Source: Macquaria australasica (taxonomy: Eukaryota; Chordata; Actinopteri; Centrarchiformes; Percichthyidae). Taken from it: DNA of 64,000 nt. Each line of letters opens with the position of its first letter. Position 1 is the stretch's first letter. The position numbers and the translations under genes were made by a program. The notes under the pieces were generated by a model. The model made no database searches. It was not told the DNA's origin and saw nothing but the letters and a program-made list of their open reading frames with translations. The stretch is from positions 248,001 to 312,000 of the forward strand of contig SEMN01000334.1 in the NCBI GenBank assembly GCA_005408345.1, given 5' to 3'. Below are positions 13,858 to 24,700 of the stretch, piece by piece.

Positions 13858-15166
13858 AGCTGATGGAGAATGCAGTGTACACGTTCGAGCTGCTGCTTCA
13901 CAAAGCCGTGCAGGACAACCCGGACAACGCCGCCTCTGCCACCGAAAAGGCCAAACACAGAGTGCTGAAGGTCAGAGCGCCATTTAGAAACCTCGCTGAC
14001 GCTGGAATTAGATTCATTTAAATTTAATTAGCTGAGATCATTCTGCCGTCCTCGTGTTTTTGAATGATTCGGTGTAAAATTCAGACTTTTATTGAATTAT
14101 GGAAGCCCATTACTGCCACTTAGTTTTTTCCCTCATGATTATGACTTTATCTACTATGAGACTTACTTCATAATTATTTCTCTAAGTTATTATGAGAGAC
14201 TCAAATATGAGAAACCTTCTTATAATATTGAGACACGTTTTTATTATTATTGTCAGTATCTCTTTACTGACTTATTATGAGAAAAAAAGCATTAGTCGTT
14301 ATATATATGGAAATATGAGTTTCTCATAATAACTTATGACAGTTATAATTACTCATCTCTCTCTCTCATAATTGCAGTTAGTTAGTTCTGAGAAACTTTC
14401 TCAGAATTATGAGACGATAAAAATTCACAACTGTAAGAAAAAAGAAAATTAGGTGACGGACATTTATAACCATAAAGCTCTACAGATACTGCAATACCAT
14501 TTATATGTTTATACGTGTACAGTTTGTAATACAGGGATGTTTTTTTTACAACCTGGATCTTTGATTTGTTTTCTTTGGACATCACAACACAAGATGTCAG
14601 AAATGTTTGACAAGTCATATTTAACCCAGTTAAGTATGGAGGACCAAAGCTGCCATAATCAAAAATAAATGAATAAATGACTCAAATAAATTAACAAGCC
14701 ATTAAATGCACCAAAAATATTAAAAATAAATGTAGGCATTAATTAATTGATAAAATGTGACAAATAGATATTTATGTATTTATTTCTGTATAATTATTGA
14801 GTCATTTATTTTTGATTATGGCAGTTTCGGCAGTTACATTATATAACTGAGCTCACACATGGTAAGTATAGGTCACAACTGAAAGACATTTACAGGAGAT
14901 GGACACACACCTCAAATCTTCATGTGTAGCTGGTGTTGAAATGTTATCATACCTGAGAGAATTAATGGACAAAAAATAAGACCTAGGTTGTAAAAAAAGA
15001 CGGACTGACCTCCAGACATGAAGTGCTGAGTCGTGTCTCATCTGTGTCCTGCAGCAATACGATTATGACAGCAGCACGGTGAGGAAGAGGATTTCCCAGG
15101 AGGCTCTCGTGTCCATCACTCTGCCCTTCATCAAGAAGAACCTGGCCCCCACCTGCAAAACTGTGA

Positions 15167-15262
<96 letters not shown>

Positions 15263-16814
15263 CATGACCCATGTATGTCTCTCTGTACAGGAGCTTCAGG
15301 GTCTTGAACAGTTCATCTATGCCGACCACTCCAACTTCATCCACGTTGAGAACGTTTATGAGAGCATCCTCCTGCAAACTCTGGACAAGGAGGTCACCAA
15401 AGGTATGACAGCTCCTTACAAGTAACACTGATGATGACAAACCAGTAGCACACACACACTGTCCCTCTCGGGGACAGAGAGACGCCTCTAATTCTTCCTG
15501 TTTTCCTCTCGTCCTGCAGTGGTGAAGGAGGCGGCGAGCCTGAAGAAGTACAACCTGTTCACAGACAGCAGAGACCTGCTCAGTCAGTCCAGCCGCTCCA
15601 GCCTCTCCTCCACCACCGTCTCCACTCCGAGCAGCCCCGCCATGGCGCTCGCCTCCCCCACTAATACCTCCTTAAAGTCCCAGCCCCCGTCTCCTCTTGC
15701 GGTCAACGGTCTGTTGTCCAGCCGGCAGAAGGAAGACCAGCAGGAGAAAGAGAACGGCGTTCTGCGGGGCGAAGCCTCAACGGACGTGACCGTCGTAGAG
15801 ACACGTCTGGGGAAGGTTGAAGAAAAAGAGGCAGCTCAGAGTGTCGCAGTCAAAGCAGAAGATGTCGCCCAAACTGTGAAGGCGGAAGCAGGCACCCCTG
15901 CTGCACTTGATGCCCCAGCTTTAACAGATACAACCAACCAGAGTGAGACACAAGAAGTAAACACAGAAGCAGCTCCAGAGACTGTGATTTCTGTCAAAAC
16001 AGAAAAAGTTGAGATGGCTGCTGAGCCTCAGACACAGAGCACAGATGCTCCAAAAGAAGCCAATATCACTTTGTCAGAAATCCCCACTGTTGTAGAAAGT
16101 GTAATGATGGATGTAGAAGCAGCAGCAGCACAGGTAGAAGCTCCTGCACCAACTCCTGATCCTACAAATGAACCAGTAAACTCTTCCACAGAAGCTACTG
16201 GTTCCCAAACTGTAGCCAGCAGTGAAGAAAAGACACACTGTGGGAGCTCAGAAATCAAGTTAGAGGCTCCCTCTAGTGGTCAAACACCTGTACTCACACC
16301 TGCAGATGTCAGCCTAGACCTAAAGCGAGAGGAAGCAGAACCAGTTACCATCTCAGACCCTAACTCTCTGGACGTGTCAGTAGGAAGTGAGTCAGCTCCG
16401 TCAGATGTGGAGTCCACGGAGGAAGTCAAAGTAACGGAGAGCAGCGAGGACGAAGTCTCAACGACCTCTGACATCTTAGAGGACGAGGCGAACCTCAGTA
16501 GATCACCTGTGAGCTCAGACGAGCCTGCTGAGGACGAAACCAAGAGCGACGAGCCGCCTCCTCAGGTCCAGGCAGAAGCCGCGAGTGGCGACATCAGAGT
16601 AGGCGGGGACAGCGAGGCGGGTGCGAGCGCGAGCGAGGCAGCAGATGCTACAACCTCCTCTCGGTCTTATGAGCCCACCAAAGAGGAAACCCCGTCCAGC
16701 CCTGAAGCCCAGCCCCTGGACTCCATCAAGGAGATCCGTGACCTGGTGTTGGAGGTGATCGAGGTGGAGGAGCTGGTGCAGCGTTACCCCAGTGGAATCC
16801 CAAAAGAGGAGTGA
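945..16814 (+). CDS. niban1: Niban apoptosis regulator 1 (FAM129A), 5'-partial, 13 coding exons
   Basis: Niban1 is a cytoplasmic, membrane-associated stress-response protein linked in mammals to translation control and cell survival. Exons: 945-1075, 2522-2650, 2751-2865, 6663-6827, 7964-8079, 11717-11821, 12201-12363, 12600-12787, 13381-13527, 13860-13970, 15055-15162, 15291-15402, 15520-16814 (stop 16812-16814). All junctions are GT-AG and phases join without a break, giving 960 codons; the first exon is missing to the left. Family landmarks are FGPYYRKQFSVA, the PH-like segment with RKWKERYMVVRANY and FPVYLRLPYRSDSYFCF, SESVQPYLGSVLEELM, QYDYDSSTVRKRISQEAL, and HSNFIHVENVYESIL followed by VVKEAASLKKYNLF. 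NIBAN1 fits better than NIBAN2 (FAM129B): the HVENVYE and KKYNLF segments agree and the SDPNLHLL motif of NIBAN2 is absent. The last exon encodes a 431-residue disordered tail rich in Glu, Ser, Thr, Ala and Pro. Whether this is the a or b teleost duplicate cannot be told. Confidence 0.94.
1076..2521 (+). other. niban1 intron 2, holds a MITE and a (GT)n tract at its acceptor
   Basis: The donor is gtacgt at 1076 and the acceptor ends at 2521. Besides the MITE at 1275-1733 I see only A+T-rich DNA. The 3' end is unusual: a (GT)n run at about 2487-2513 stands where a polypyrimidine tract is expected, followed by ttgaacag. Confidence 0.8.
1275..1733. mobile_element. MITE with terminal inverted repeats, copy 1 (459 bp)
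   Basis: The left end reads TATGGAGGACTGAAACTGCC and the right end is its near-perfect inverse, finishing in CAGTCCTCCATA. The interior is built of AAATAAAT-like runs. The six bases CAATGT sit immediately outside both ends (1269-1274 and 1734-1739), a convincing target-site duplication. There is no coding capacity, so this is a non-autonomous DNA transposon. A second copy is at 14635. Confidence 0.8.
3091..3536. repeat. Interspersed repeat of the 'GTGGTGGAAGAAGTACT' family, full-length copy
   Basis: The element starts GGTGGATTGTAACTAAGTA and ends in GAGTACTTCTTCCACC. It is rich in variants of ACTTAAGTA and TACTTTTACTT. The ends are partial inverses, as expected of a non-autonomous DNA element. 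Related copies or fragments lie at 17612-17900, 45075-45275 and 53704-53880. Confidence 0.75.
5292..5445. repeat. TAGC-rich interspersed repeat fragment
   Basis: Contains GCTAACATGCTGATGATTAG and GTTTAGCGTGTTAGCATGCC, ending in CACAAAGTACAG. The same sequence recurs in a longer copy at 29690-30165, so it is an interspersed repeat. Confidence 0.7.
5700..5865. mobile_element. Foldback MITE, 166 bp
   Basis: The left end GCGTTTCCCAAACCTGTCC is repeated inverted at the right end as GGACAGGTTTGGGAAACGC. The arms continue inward (CTGGAGAAC against GTTCTCCAG; AACACAGCTGA against TCAGCTGTGTT), so the element is almost a single hairpin with no room for a gene. Confidence 0.85.
6460..6610. repeat. Fragment of the TAGC-rich interspersed repeat family (3' part)
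   Basis: GGTGCTAGATGAAAAGTCGG, CATCCTCTGGGGAACATTAA and GACCAAAGTGTTGGATG resemble the downstream part of the element seen at 29690-30165. Called from sequence resemblance and memory of the family. Confidence 0.5.
7702..7715. promoter_or_regulatory. Perfect RFX X-box palindrome in niban1 intron 5
   Basis: GTTGCCATGGCAAC is a perfect 14-bp palindrome and matches the consensus X-box bound by RFX factors, regulators of ciliary genes. It lies inside niban1 intron 5, about 890 bases after exon 4 of the visible set. Whether it is bound is unknown. Confidence 0.5.
8376..8620. repeat. Interspersed repeat starting with (AATTC)n, with GAACCA hexamers
   Basis: It begins with CAATTCAATTCAATTCAATT and then TATTTATATAGCGCCA, a pattern typical of teleost interspersed repeats, and continues through GCGACAGTGGCAAGGAAAAA. 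It ends in a short run of GAACCA units (about 8564-8592). Open frames across it on both strands are products of the repeat, not genes. Confidence 0.65.
9331..9700. mobile_element. One arm of a GGAATAGTTCAAC-type MITE
   Basis: Starts GGAATAGTTCAACGTTTTGG and contains TAGCCTAGCTTAGCATAAAG and AACAGCTAGCCTGGCTCTG. This is the left arm of the foldback elements at 17290-18153 and 59575-60240; the inverted right arm is missing here. Confidence 0.7.
10259..10349. repeat. (AC)n microsatellite, about 45 units
   Basis: An uninterrupted CA dinucleotide run in niban1 intron 6. Confidence 0.95.
13528..13859 (+). other. niban1 intron bounded by (AC)19 and (GT)18
   Basis: The intron opens gta and runs straight into (AC)19 at 13530-13567. 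It closes with (GT)18 at 13821-13856 followed directly by cag. In RNA the two tracts are complementary and could bridge the ends of this 332-base intron. There is no polypyrimidine tract. Exons on both sides match Niban1, so both splice sites are real. Confidence 0.85.
13971..15054 (+). other. niban1 intron, holds MITE copy 2
   Basis: Apart from the MITE at 14635-14848 this intron is A+T-rich. It contains runs related to TTATGAGAAA on both strands at about 14140-14420. No exon signal was found. Confidence 0.7.
14635..14848. mobile_element. MITE copy 2, same family as 1275-1733
   Basis: The left end TATGGAGGACCAAAGCTGCC continues into ATAATCAAAAATAAATGA; the inverted match TCATTTATTTTTGATTATGG is near 14803. 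The right terminus has drifted (GGCAGTTTCGGCAGTTACA in place of the expected end), so the last bases are uncertain. It is less than half the length of copy 1. Confidence 0.65.
15163..15290 (+). other. 128-base niban1 intron made mostly of (AC)46
   Basis: After the donor gtgag the repeat runs from 15168 to 15259, 92 of 128 bases. Only about 30 bases remain for branch point and acceptor (ending in CTCTCTGTACAG). Flanking exons CKT and ELQGLEQF match the Niban family. Confidence 0.9.
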
Positions 16815-16919
16815 ATTATCATGACCAATCACAGCAGCATTAATGTTTCAGCAAGATGAAGGACAAAATAACTCAAGATGTTCGACGGTGGTTGGCTGAA
16901 GGGACCGAATCATTACCAG

Positions 16920-16925
16920 AATAAA
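16920..16925 (+). terminator. Candidate niban1 polyadenylation signal
   Basis: AATAAA lies 106 bases after the stop codon. A second AATAAA at 18776-18781 could serve a longer 3' UTR. The sequence alone does not decide. Confidence 0.4.
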
Positions 16926-17289
16926 ACAGTAGCTTCCATTTCTGACTAAACTGCCCGTCTGCACTGCCTCAGAGAGCAGAAACAGACTCCTGAGAAACTT
17001 TCACAAAAGCTTCCATGAACTTTTTTTAAACACATATGCATGAATTTATGGTAAATTATTTATACAAGTCATTTACACAAATCAGTATATTAGCTGTGTC
17101 ACGTGTATTAAACCAACAGGTCTGTTTCATTCAGTGACTTGGACAGGAATTTTATTTTAACACTACAATTATTTTAGCACCAAATTGTTTTAGAAAATCT
17201 AGATTTAGAACAAATGTATTAAGATTGTGAAGAGATTTATGGAAATGTTATGCTGTGGTAGATTATGAATCCATTTGAAAAAAAAAATA

Positions 17290-18153
17290 TTGTGGAAGAT
17301 TTGCTTATATGCTGTCTTTCTGAGAGCAGGATGTGAAGATGGATATCAAACTTGTGTCTGTATGTTAGCTGGAGTCTGGATGAGGTTAGCCTAGCTTAGC
17401 ATAAAGACTGGAAGCAGAGGGAAATGGCTAGCCTAGCTCTGTCCATAGTTTAAAAAAATACACCTACCAGCACAATTTAAAGCTCACTGATGAACATGTT
17501 TTATCTCGTTTCTTTAATCTGTACACAAACAGAAATGTAAACATGTCTTTAAAGTGTCTTTTTGTGTTGGAACTATTTCTTGGTGAACAGCCGGGTGCAG
17601 TGTTGTTACCAGTGGTGGAGGAAGTATTAAGAAAAGTAAAAAGTACTGCTTTAAAAAATATGATGCATGGCAATCTATTGCTATGCATCATTTTTTATAA
17701 ACTCATATGTTTTACAAGTTAAATCCTAATCTGAAAGGTAACAAGTAACTAAAGCTGTCAGATAAATGTAGTGGAGTAAAAAGTACAATATTTCCTTCTG
17801 AAATGTGGTGAAGTACAAGTATGAAGTAGCAGAAAATGGAAATACTAGTAAAGTACCAGTACCTTTGAAATTATACTTCAGTACAGTACTTGAGTAAATG
17901 TACTTAGTTGCCTTCTGTTACTTTACTGTTTGTGTATGAATTAAACAAGTTACAACATGTTAATCGGTGAGCGTTAGAGGTGTCGGTAGGTGTATTTGTC
18001 AACTTACAGTACGACTGAACCAGGCTAGCTGTTTCCCCCTACTTCCAGTCTTTATGCTAAGCTAGGCTAACCACACAGACATGAGATTGATCTGATAGAT
18101 CTGAACATCTCACTCTCACAAACAAAATCCCAAAATGACAAACTATCATTTAA
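17290..18153. mobile_element. Foldback MITE interrupted by a second repeat
   Basis: The left arm (about 17290-17605) contains GCCTAGCTTAGCATAAAGAC; the right arm (about 17930-18153) is its inverse, GTCTTTATGCTAAGCTAGGC. Between them at about 17612-17900 is a GTGGTGGAGGAAGTATTAAG...AGTACTTAG element of another family. The order of events is readable: the foldback element landed first and the second inserted into its loop. Confidence 0.7.
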
Positions 18154-20098
18154 AACATGAGAATGCCTCCTCAGTAGTGTCACAAATACATTTAATTCAT
18201 TTTGAAATAGTTTTAGATTGTTTAGAAATCATTAGCAGATACTTTAATATATTAGACCACGTGAGCTGGACAAATACTTCCACATTCTCACTAAAGATGT
18301 AGTTTAGGGACAATTTATTTCTCCTTAATGTGATTTTGTTTTTTAACATACTGAAGGATTTTAAAGAACTAAAAAGGGAAATTGAAGTAGCTCATCAAAG
18401 TGCCTTTACAGTACCTTCATGTTGCCAGAGACCACATGATGAAGTAAAAACCAGCCTCGTTCATGTGGATGCGGTTGCTGTAGAGACTGGCCCGAGTCTG
18501 AACTCCTGTGCTTGAGCATCGGCTCCACCAAGTGCCTTTTACCTGCGTAGAGCGTCTCATACAAACATGGTTATTAAGAGTTTACAGTGCGAGTACAGGG
18601 AGGAGCATCTGACCACAAACTGTCCACCAGATGAATGTTGGTTCATGGAAACATTGTGTGGAAATATTAATAATAAAATGAGTGTAAAAACAAATGTGCC
18701 CTCAAACTGTTTCTGTGTGAACTCTCTGCTCTCTGCTTTGAAAACAACACAAACAGTAAATGCTTTTTATTTGCCAATAAAACAAATCCAGCAGGATGCT
18801 TTGATTATTTATTTATGCGCCACAACATCTTTTTCACCAATCACAGACACACTGCACTGAGAAATATCAAAAACCTGCAAGTAATCCAACATCTGTGAGA
18901 GATTAAATACTAAATACAGTTTGACTACAATAATATTTCTTCCATTTATTTGATATATTGCACCACTGAAAAAAAGTAGCTCATATTTCAGCAGGCGAGC
19001 GGTGCTGCAGGCACATCAAGGACAAGATCAAGAAGTCAAAAAAAAAAAAAAATGCAGCAGATTCTTTAACATTTGTTCATATTTAAAACATTTTTCAAGA
19101 TAAGACAATAAAGGTTTAACATTTCTTCTTAAATTACATTCACACAAATAAAGAGAAATGACATCTTAATCCAGCCCTGGATTTTATACAGTCTACTGCA
19201 GAGCTTCCAGTGTGCAAAGGCAAAACAAGAAATTAATGGTCACGCTTTATTTTATGATCAATCATTTTCTAATAATTGTCTAGGACGTTTCCTGGAAAAA
19301 ACTGTGTAACTTGGTACTAATTATAGGGAAGACAATGCTCCAAGACAGCTGACTTTAGTTAGTTGTGTGGAGTTTGTAAAAGGTTGTTGACTTCCAGAGT
19401 AAAAAAAAATTCAGCTGACCTGCTGTGAACTGACTACAAGACTCCAGGTTATATTAGCAATTAATTGGCATTAATTCAATTGAAAGTGTACTAATTGGAC
19501 ATTGTGTCTACAGTATTTCCTCTGTAATAACTACCAAATTACATTTTTATTACATAGTAATTTTCAGTAAACATCCAATGAAATAATTAATATACAGACC
19601 TGTGACATAAAGTGTTACCAAAATATCCTAATGTATAGTTATCTAATGCACCTACATGTTGCATAATGCATAACTCAGTGGTTCCCAACCCAATAAATCT
19701 GAGGTGACCAGATGATTAAAGGAATAAGATACAAAGTGTGTGTTTTCTTCTCATTTTGCTTTTTTCTTTTGAAATACGGGATACTTCAACGCAAAAATCT
19801 TTTTTTTTTCTTTCTCAGACTGTTCGATTTGAAGGATTTTTGAGACTTTGAGAGGTTGAAGACTGACCTGTGATGAGGTTTACAGAAGCCCCCAAACTCT
19901 ATAAAATACTACCTCTGATAAAGGATCAGTGTGGTGATATTCAGTATTTTTCTTCATGTTCAGACTCAAACCGACAGTGAATGTATCTACTAACAAGTGT
20001 TGTGTGTGTGTCACAGCCTGATCTCTCTTCTTACTCTGAGCCATAAAAAACTACTAAAAACACATCAGTGAGCCTCACTGTTGTTCCTTCATCACCAT

Positions 20099-20099
20099 G

Positions 20100-20157
<58 letters not shown>
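20099..20157. repeat. (AC)n microsatellite, about 29 units
   Basis: A clean CA run in the niban1-kifap3 intergenic region. Confidence 0.95.
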
Positions 20158-20160
<3 letters not shown>

Positions 20161-20199
20161 GTTTATCTGGACTCAACCCCACACACACCGTCCTGCTGC

Positions 20200-20600
20200 C
20201 CCAAATACTCACTAGAGCACCACATGTGGATTCATCAGCCGCTGGAAATAGTTCCCAACAAATGCACTATTTCCTCCTGTTTGTTTGATAAAAACTACAG
20301 TGAGCAGCTGTTTGAAACATCAAACTACATATCTGTGAGGTGTTTTTAAAGATTTACGTCGTCAGCAGGAACCAATGAGCTCAGAGCTGAGAGCCACAGA
20401 CAGGAAGTCAGACAGGACTGAGGGACGGACTGACATGTTGTTGGTTTGATTCTGAACATGAGACTTGTTGAGAATAACAAAAAATACAGAATAACACCAG
20501 ACTGATCTTTTAAAACACACTCATCCATTTTGCCATTTTGCCTAAAACAGCGTTCCTGAATGATCGCAGACTGAGGTTGAAAAGAAACATTCGGTTGTGT
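20200..20600. repeat. Fragment of the 1-kb interspersed element seen at 40250-41290
   Basis: CACTAGAGCACC, GATAAAAACTACAGTGAGCA, AGACAGGAAGTCAGACAGGA and CTGAACATGAGA occur in the same order at 40330-40590. The two stretches are therefore copies of one repeat family; this one has only the first part. Confidence 0.7.
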
Positions 20601-21203
20601 CAAACGAGAGAATCAGAAAAATCTGAGTGTAGTTCAGTTTTAAATCAACAGCTGCCCACTTTATCATGAAACAGAAATAATAGTGTGTTCTTGAATCACT
20701 TCAGCAAAGTCAGCATTAAAATGTTTACACATTCATCTGAAAGAAACTATAATGGACTTCTGACCTCAATATACAGGTTTAAACAGTTTTAATGAGGCGC
20801 ACTTTCACTTGGAGTCTTAAGGATTTGGTATTCTTAAAAAAGGAAAACATTTTATTTTTAAACTTTCATTTGGGTGAGATACTTCCACTTGTTCCCTGTG
20901 CAGTTCCTCATGTCAGTTTATTCTAATAAGACAGATGACTTTTGGTTTTTTAACATGAAGATCAAGAACAAGAAAACAAGAAACAGAACAGAACAATAAA
21001 ATTATGCTTTTTCTTCTGATTGTTCGACTCAGTAACAGACTAACTGATGGTTAAGATGATAAATAGAGCACGAGTTGATACTATTCCTCCACAATCTAAA
21101 TGCAGCTTCAGCAGCACACAGTGGATATCAGGGACACGGCGGCAGAGTGAACAACGCTTGTACAATGTTTCTGTGTGAGGCAGTGTGTGAAGAGGTGCCA
21201 GGT

Positions 21204-21694
21204 TTACCGAGAGGCAGTGTTGTAGTTGTAGAAGAACTGTTCATCAGGGCGGAAGCCGTAGGCGCTGACGGGTCGATCTGCTGCTGGGACAAACTGCTCC
21301 GACACACTGACAGGACAAGAGAAGGGAGAGGTGGGAAACATGAATACCATATGATACAGAATTACAAACGCAGAGATGTGTGGGAGGCACACAAATCCTT
21401 TAAGGTAGGCAAAACCTGTGCAACCTATGCAAAACCTTCCTCCTCTCTCTCTAAGCCCCTCCCACCAAACCCACAACTTGGACCGGCAGCAGAAGGAGTC
21501 GGTTCCCCAGTGAAACCGTATCCCTCGTAGGGCTCGCTCTCCACGGCGTGAGCCTCACCGAGACCGCGGTCCCTCCCGCCGTGACCTGTTTTCTCAAAGA
21601 CGCCCCTCCAGCGCTTCTCGGCCGCAGAGCAGAGCGCCCCAGGCTTCAGAGGCAGCTGCAACGCCGTCCAGCAGCGGGAAGAGAGGCTGGTACA

Positions 21695-21735
<41 letters not shown>

Positions 21736-24700
21736 ACTGTCCCCCGTCAAAAGTTATTCCTCACTGTTTGTCATCAGGCCTCTTTGCCACTCGTCGTTAT
21801 GAGCGCCATGGCATCGAACATACTGAGCCTGAAGCTCCGTGTGGAGCCGGGGCGTGTTGTTTTGTTCTATACAAAGGAGGTGCTGGACATTTATCACAAG
21901 TTGCAGGATTTTCTGCAGGATTTTCCTCCACTGAATCAGGTTTTCACCGTCTGAAGGGACGTGTACACACATCTGCTCTTGTAGTTCAGCCAATACGAAC
22001 ACACCGTCTCTTTGAAATAACCTGTGATTGGCTAAAGTCTCCCGTCACATGATAGATTTTCTGAAGCCTGAAAACAGAGGCAAGAGGGGGGGCTGAAGTA
22101 GAGGTCTGCTCTCTGACCACTTGAATTACAATATGCTGCACGGTTAATATGGAATATTTGCCCAATGACGCCAAAACAATACTGCCTACCCAACCTTTAA
22201 TTATTTTGGGACACTTCAACTGGCAAGATTGATTGGTTGTCCACATACGTTTGGCAACATAATGGGATATTACAAGGAGAGAGTTCAGGTTCACAATTCA
22301 GGGCCATGTTTAATTGTATAACACCACACCACCAGGTGGAGCTCTGACACCGCACATGTCTCGGGAAACCCCCCACCCCAGGGCCGGAGCACTCACTCAG
22401 TCATGGTACCAGATGAAAAAAAAAAAAAAACCTCATAAAAAGTTAATGTAATATTCATCTGCCCTGATGCAGGTGTTGGACATCCACAATGAGTGTGTGA
22501 GTTACAGACTGCTCATGGCTGCAGGGGTAAACAGCAGAGCAGCCAAGCCATAAAAACCGGAGAGATGTCAAAACACAGAGCCGTGACGAGGGCGGAGGCT
22601 GACGGCCAAACCTGGAGGACCTGGCTGCCCTCCGCCCGGCAACAGGGGCCTGTTGAGGGGGATGATAAAAGGCCTGTATCTACACCGTATAAATCAGTTA
22701 CTATGGGGATGTGGATACAGAGGGTGGGGGCCGATTTCACGCTCCATCTTCTGACCAGCTGCTGGGAGTTTGTGTCTGGTGGTAGGGTCACAGCGACGGG
22801 CCCAGCCGCCTCCGTCAGAACGGAGCGGCTGATGGATAAACTGGGCTCTGATGGATGACACCAGGTCTTTCTGTTTGCTGCCCGGTCCGTCGTCCTCTGC
22901 CGGCCTTCTAAAATACGAGCTGTTTGCTTTGCCCCTGCAAGCGCCTATAATGACGTGTTGTTTTTAGCCAAATCACTTCCAGCGATCAGTTACACAGCTT
23001 GCAGCACATCCCCCCCCCCCCCAAAATCTCCTCCTCCTCTTTATTTTGCCATTGCCCCCTGCCGCCTCCCCCTCCCCAAACCACCACCTCTTCTCCCCCC
23101 TCCCTGGGCAGAAATATGTCTTTTTCCTCTCTGCACGCTACGGCTGTCAGGGGGGATTTGAGAGCCAGGCTAAAGGAGGCTGGAGGAACACTGGAGCTCT
23201 GAGTCACACCATCCGCCTGCCTGCCTGCCTGCCTGCCTGCCTGGACTTCCAGGATCTGTACAGGACCTGCATGAGTCCTGATACACAAGTTTGTACAAGT
23301 TTAGGACAGGACAGCTCTGATGGTACTGTACAACTGTTAGTGTTTGATCAGGGCCAATATCTGTTCTTTACATCCATCACTATCAATTCTTCTCACTGAT
23401 TATGGTTTGTTGTAAACAGGGCTGCAACTAATGATCGTTTTTATTTTAAATTAATGTGTTAATTAGTTTTTGATTCATTGTTTTGTATATACAATGTCAG
23501 AAAATAGTGAAGAAGGCCCATAAGAAGTGAAGGGAACTTATAGCCATGATAAGACTTTGTTTAATGGTTGAAGTTGAAGTTAAGTACTTAAAGTACTTAA
23601 AGTTAAGTACTTGTAAACCTTGTCCCAGGTCTACATGTCGTGATCAGCTGAACCAATATCGTGACTTTCCCTTCTCAGACTGTTTTATTTGAATATTTAT
23701 AAAAGAGGGATAAAGAGGCAAATTATGCAGTAATTCACAAGAAAAAAGGAGATTAAAGAATATCTTAAAAACAATCATTTTGTGTAGCGTAAGTATGTTT
23801 TTCGTGCTCTCCTTTCCTGTTAATCATCTTGTGACCTGTCAGGTTCATCTTGCAACCCGTAATTGTCAATTGTCTGATTGACTAACAGTTAATTCAAATT
23901 TAACTGCATAAAAAATAAAAAAGTAAAAGATGTTGAAACAACAAGAAATAAAGACTTAAACATCATTTGGCTGCGTCAGGGCTGTTCATCCATTAGCTCA
24001 GGTGACATCTAACATAATAATAAAGAGCCTCACAGGCAGTCTGGGCAGACTAATTCATGTTAAATAGAAAAAAGGTATTGTAACTTTTTTACTATTCTGT
24101 CTATTTTGGATGTTAGACTTCAGACGAAGCTAGCAGCTTCAAAGCACTAATGAATTAGCAATTTTTACAAATATTTTTACTTTTTAAAGTTTTGTTGTTT
24201 TTTGGTGTTTTGTCAGTCTCTAAAAGTGTGAACTCTTGTATGTTCTTCAATAAAATTGTTCTCAACAGACAACAAGCAATTAAAGTACAAATAAACCTTA
24301 TTCCAAATGATATTCCTCATCTTGTTGGTTCTGTTTCCAGTTCTGATATTTCCATCATGAACATGATGAGACCGTTTACATAAAGAGGAAGTTTTGCGGT
24401 GAACAGATTTTGTTTTGTTTTTTTCTTTGGAGGTCTGTCAGGATGATTGACACATCAGAGAGAAGGAAGAGGCGGAGCCAGGGAAGAACCTCTCTACCAA
24501 TGAGAGGAGGTCACGGGTAGGGGACCTGCTTCACCTCCAGCAAGTAAACTAATGTCGTAAAACCTTCATGTGTCCAATAATTTATCAAAAAGGGCTCAAA
24601 AAAAGGAATCAAAAACTGCATCGCACTGAGAAGGAGAACTGAAAATGGAAGCAGATTTTAATTTTCATCTATAGGAACACTGGCTCTCAACTAGGGCTGC

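Larger units (their letters stand above)
16926..21203. other. Intergenic region between the 3' ends of niban1 and kifap3
   Basis: The two genes converge here. Both 3' UTRs should lie inside it. It holds the nested foldback element at 17290-18153, a (CA)n tract at 20099-20157 and a repeat fragment at 20200-20600. A candidate kifap3 poly(A) signal is TTTATT at 20917-20922 (AATAAA on the minus strand), 282 bases past the stop; others lie farther on. Confidence 0.6.

Noticed and set aside
16028..16832. Three minus-strand open frames (76-105 codons) opposite the niban1 last exon
   Set aside because: They are shadows of the real plus-strand coding exon, with biased composition.
21075..21530. A 151-codon plus-strand open frame over the kifap3 last exon
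   Set aside because: It is antisense to a confirmed exon encoding the conserved KAP3 C-terminus and shows no domain.
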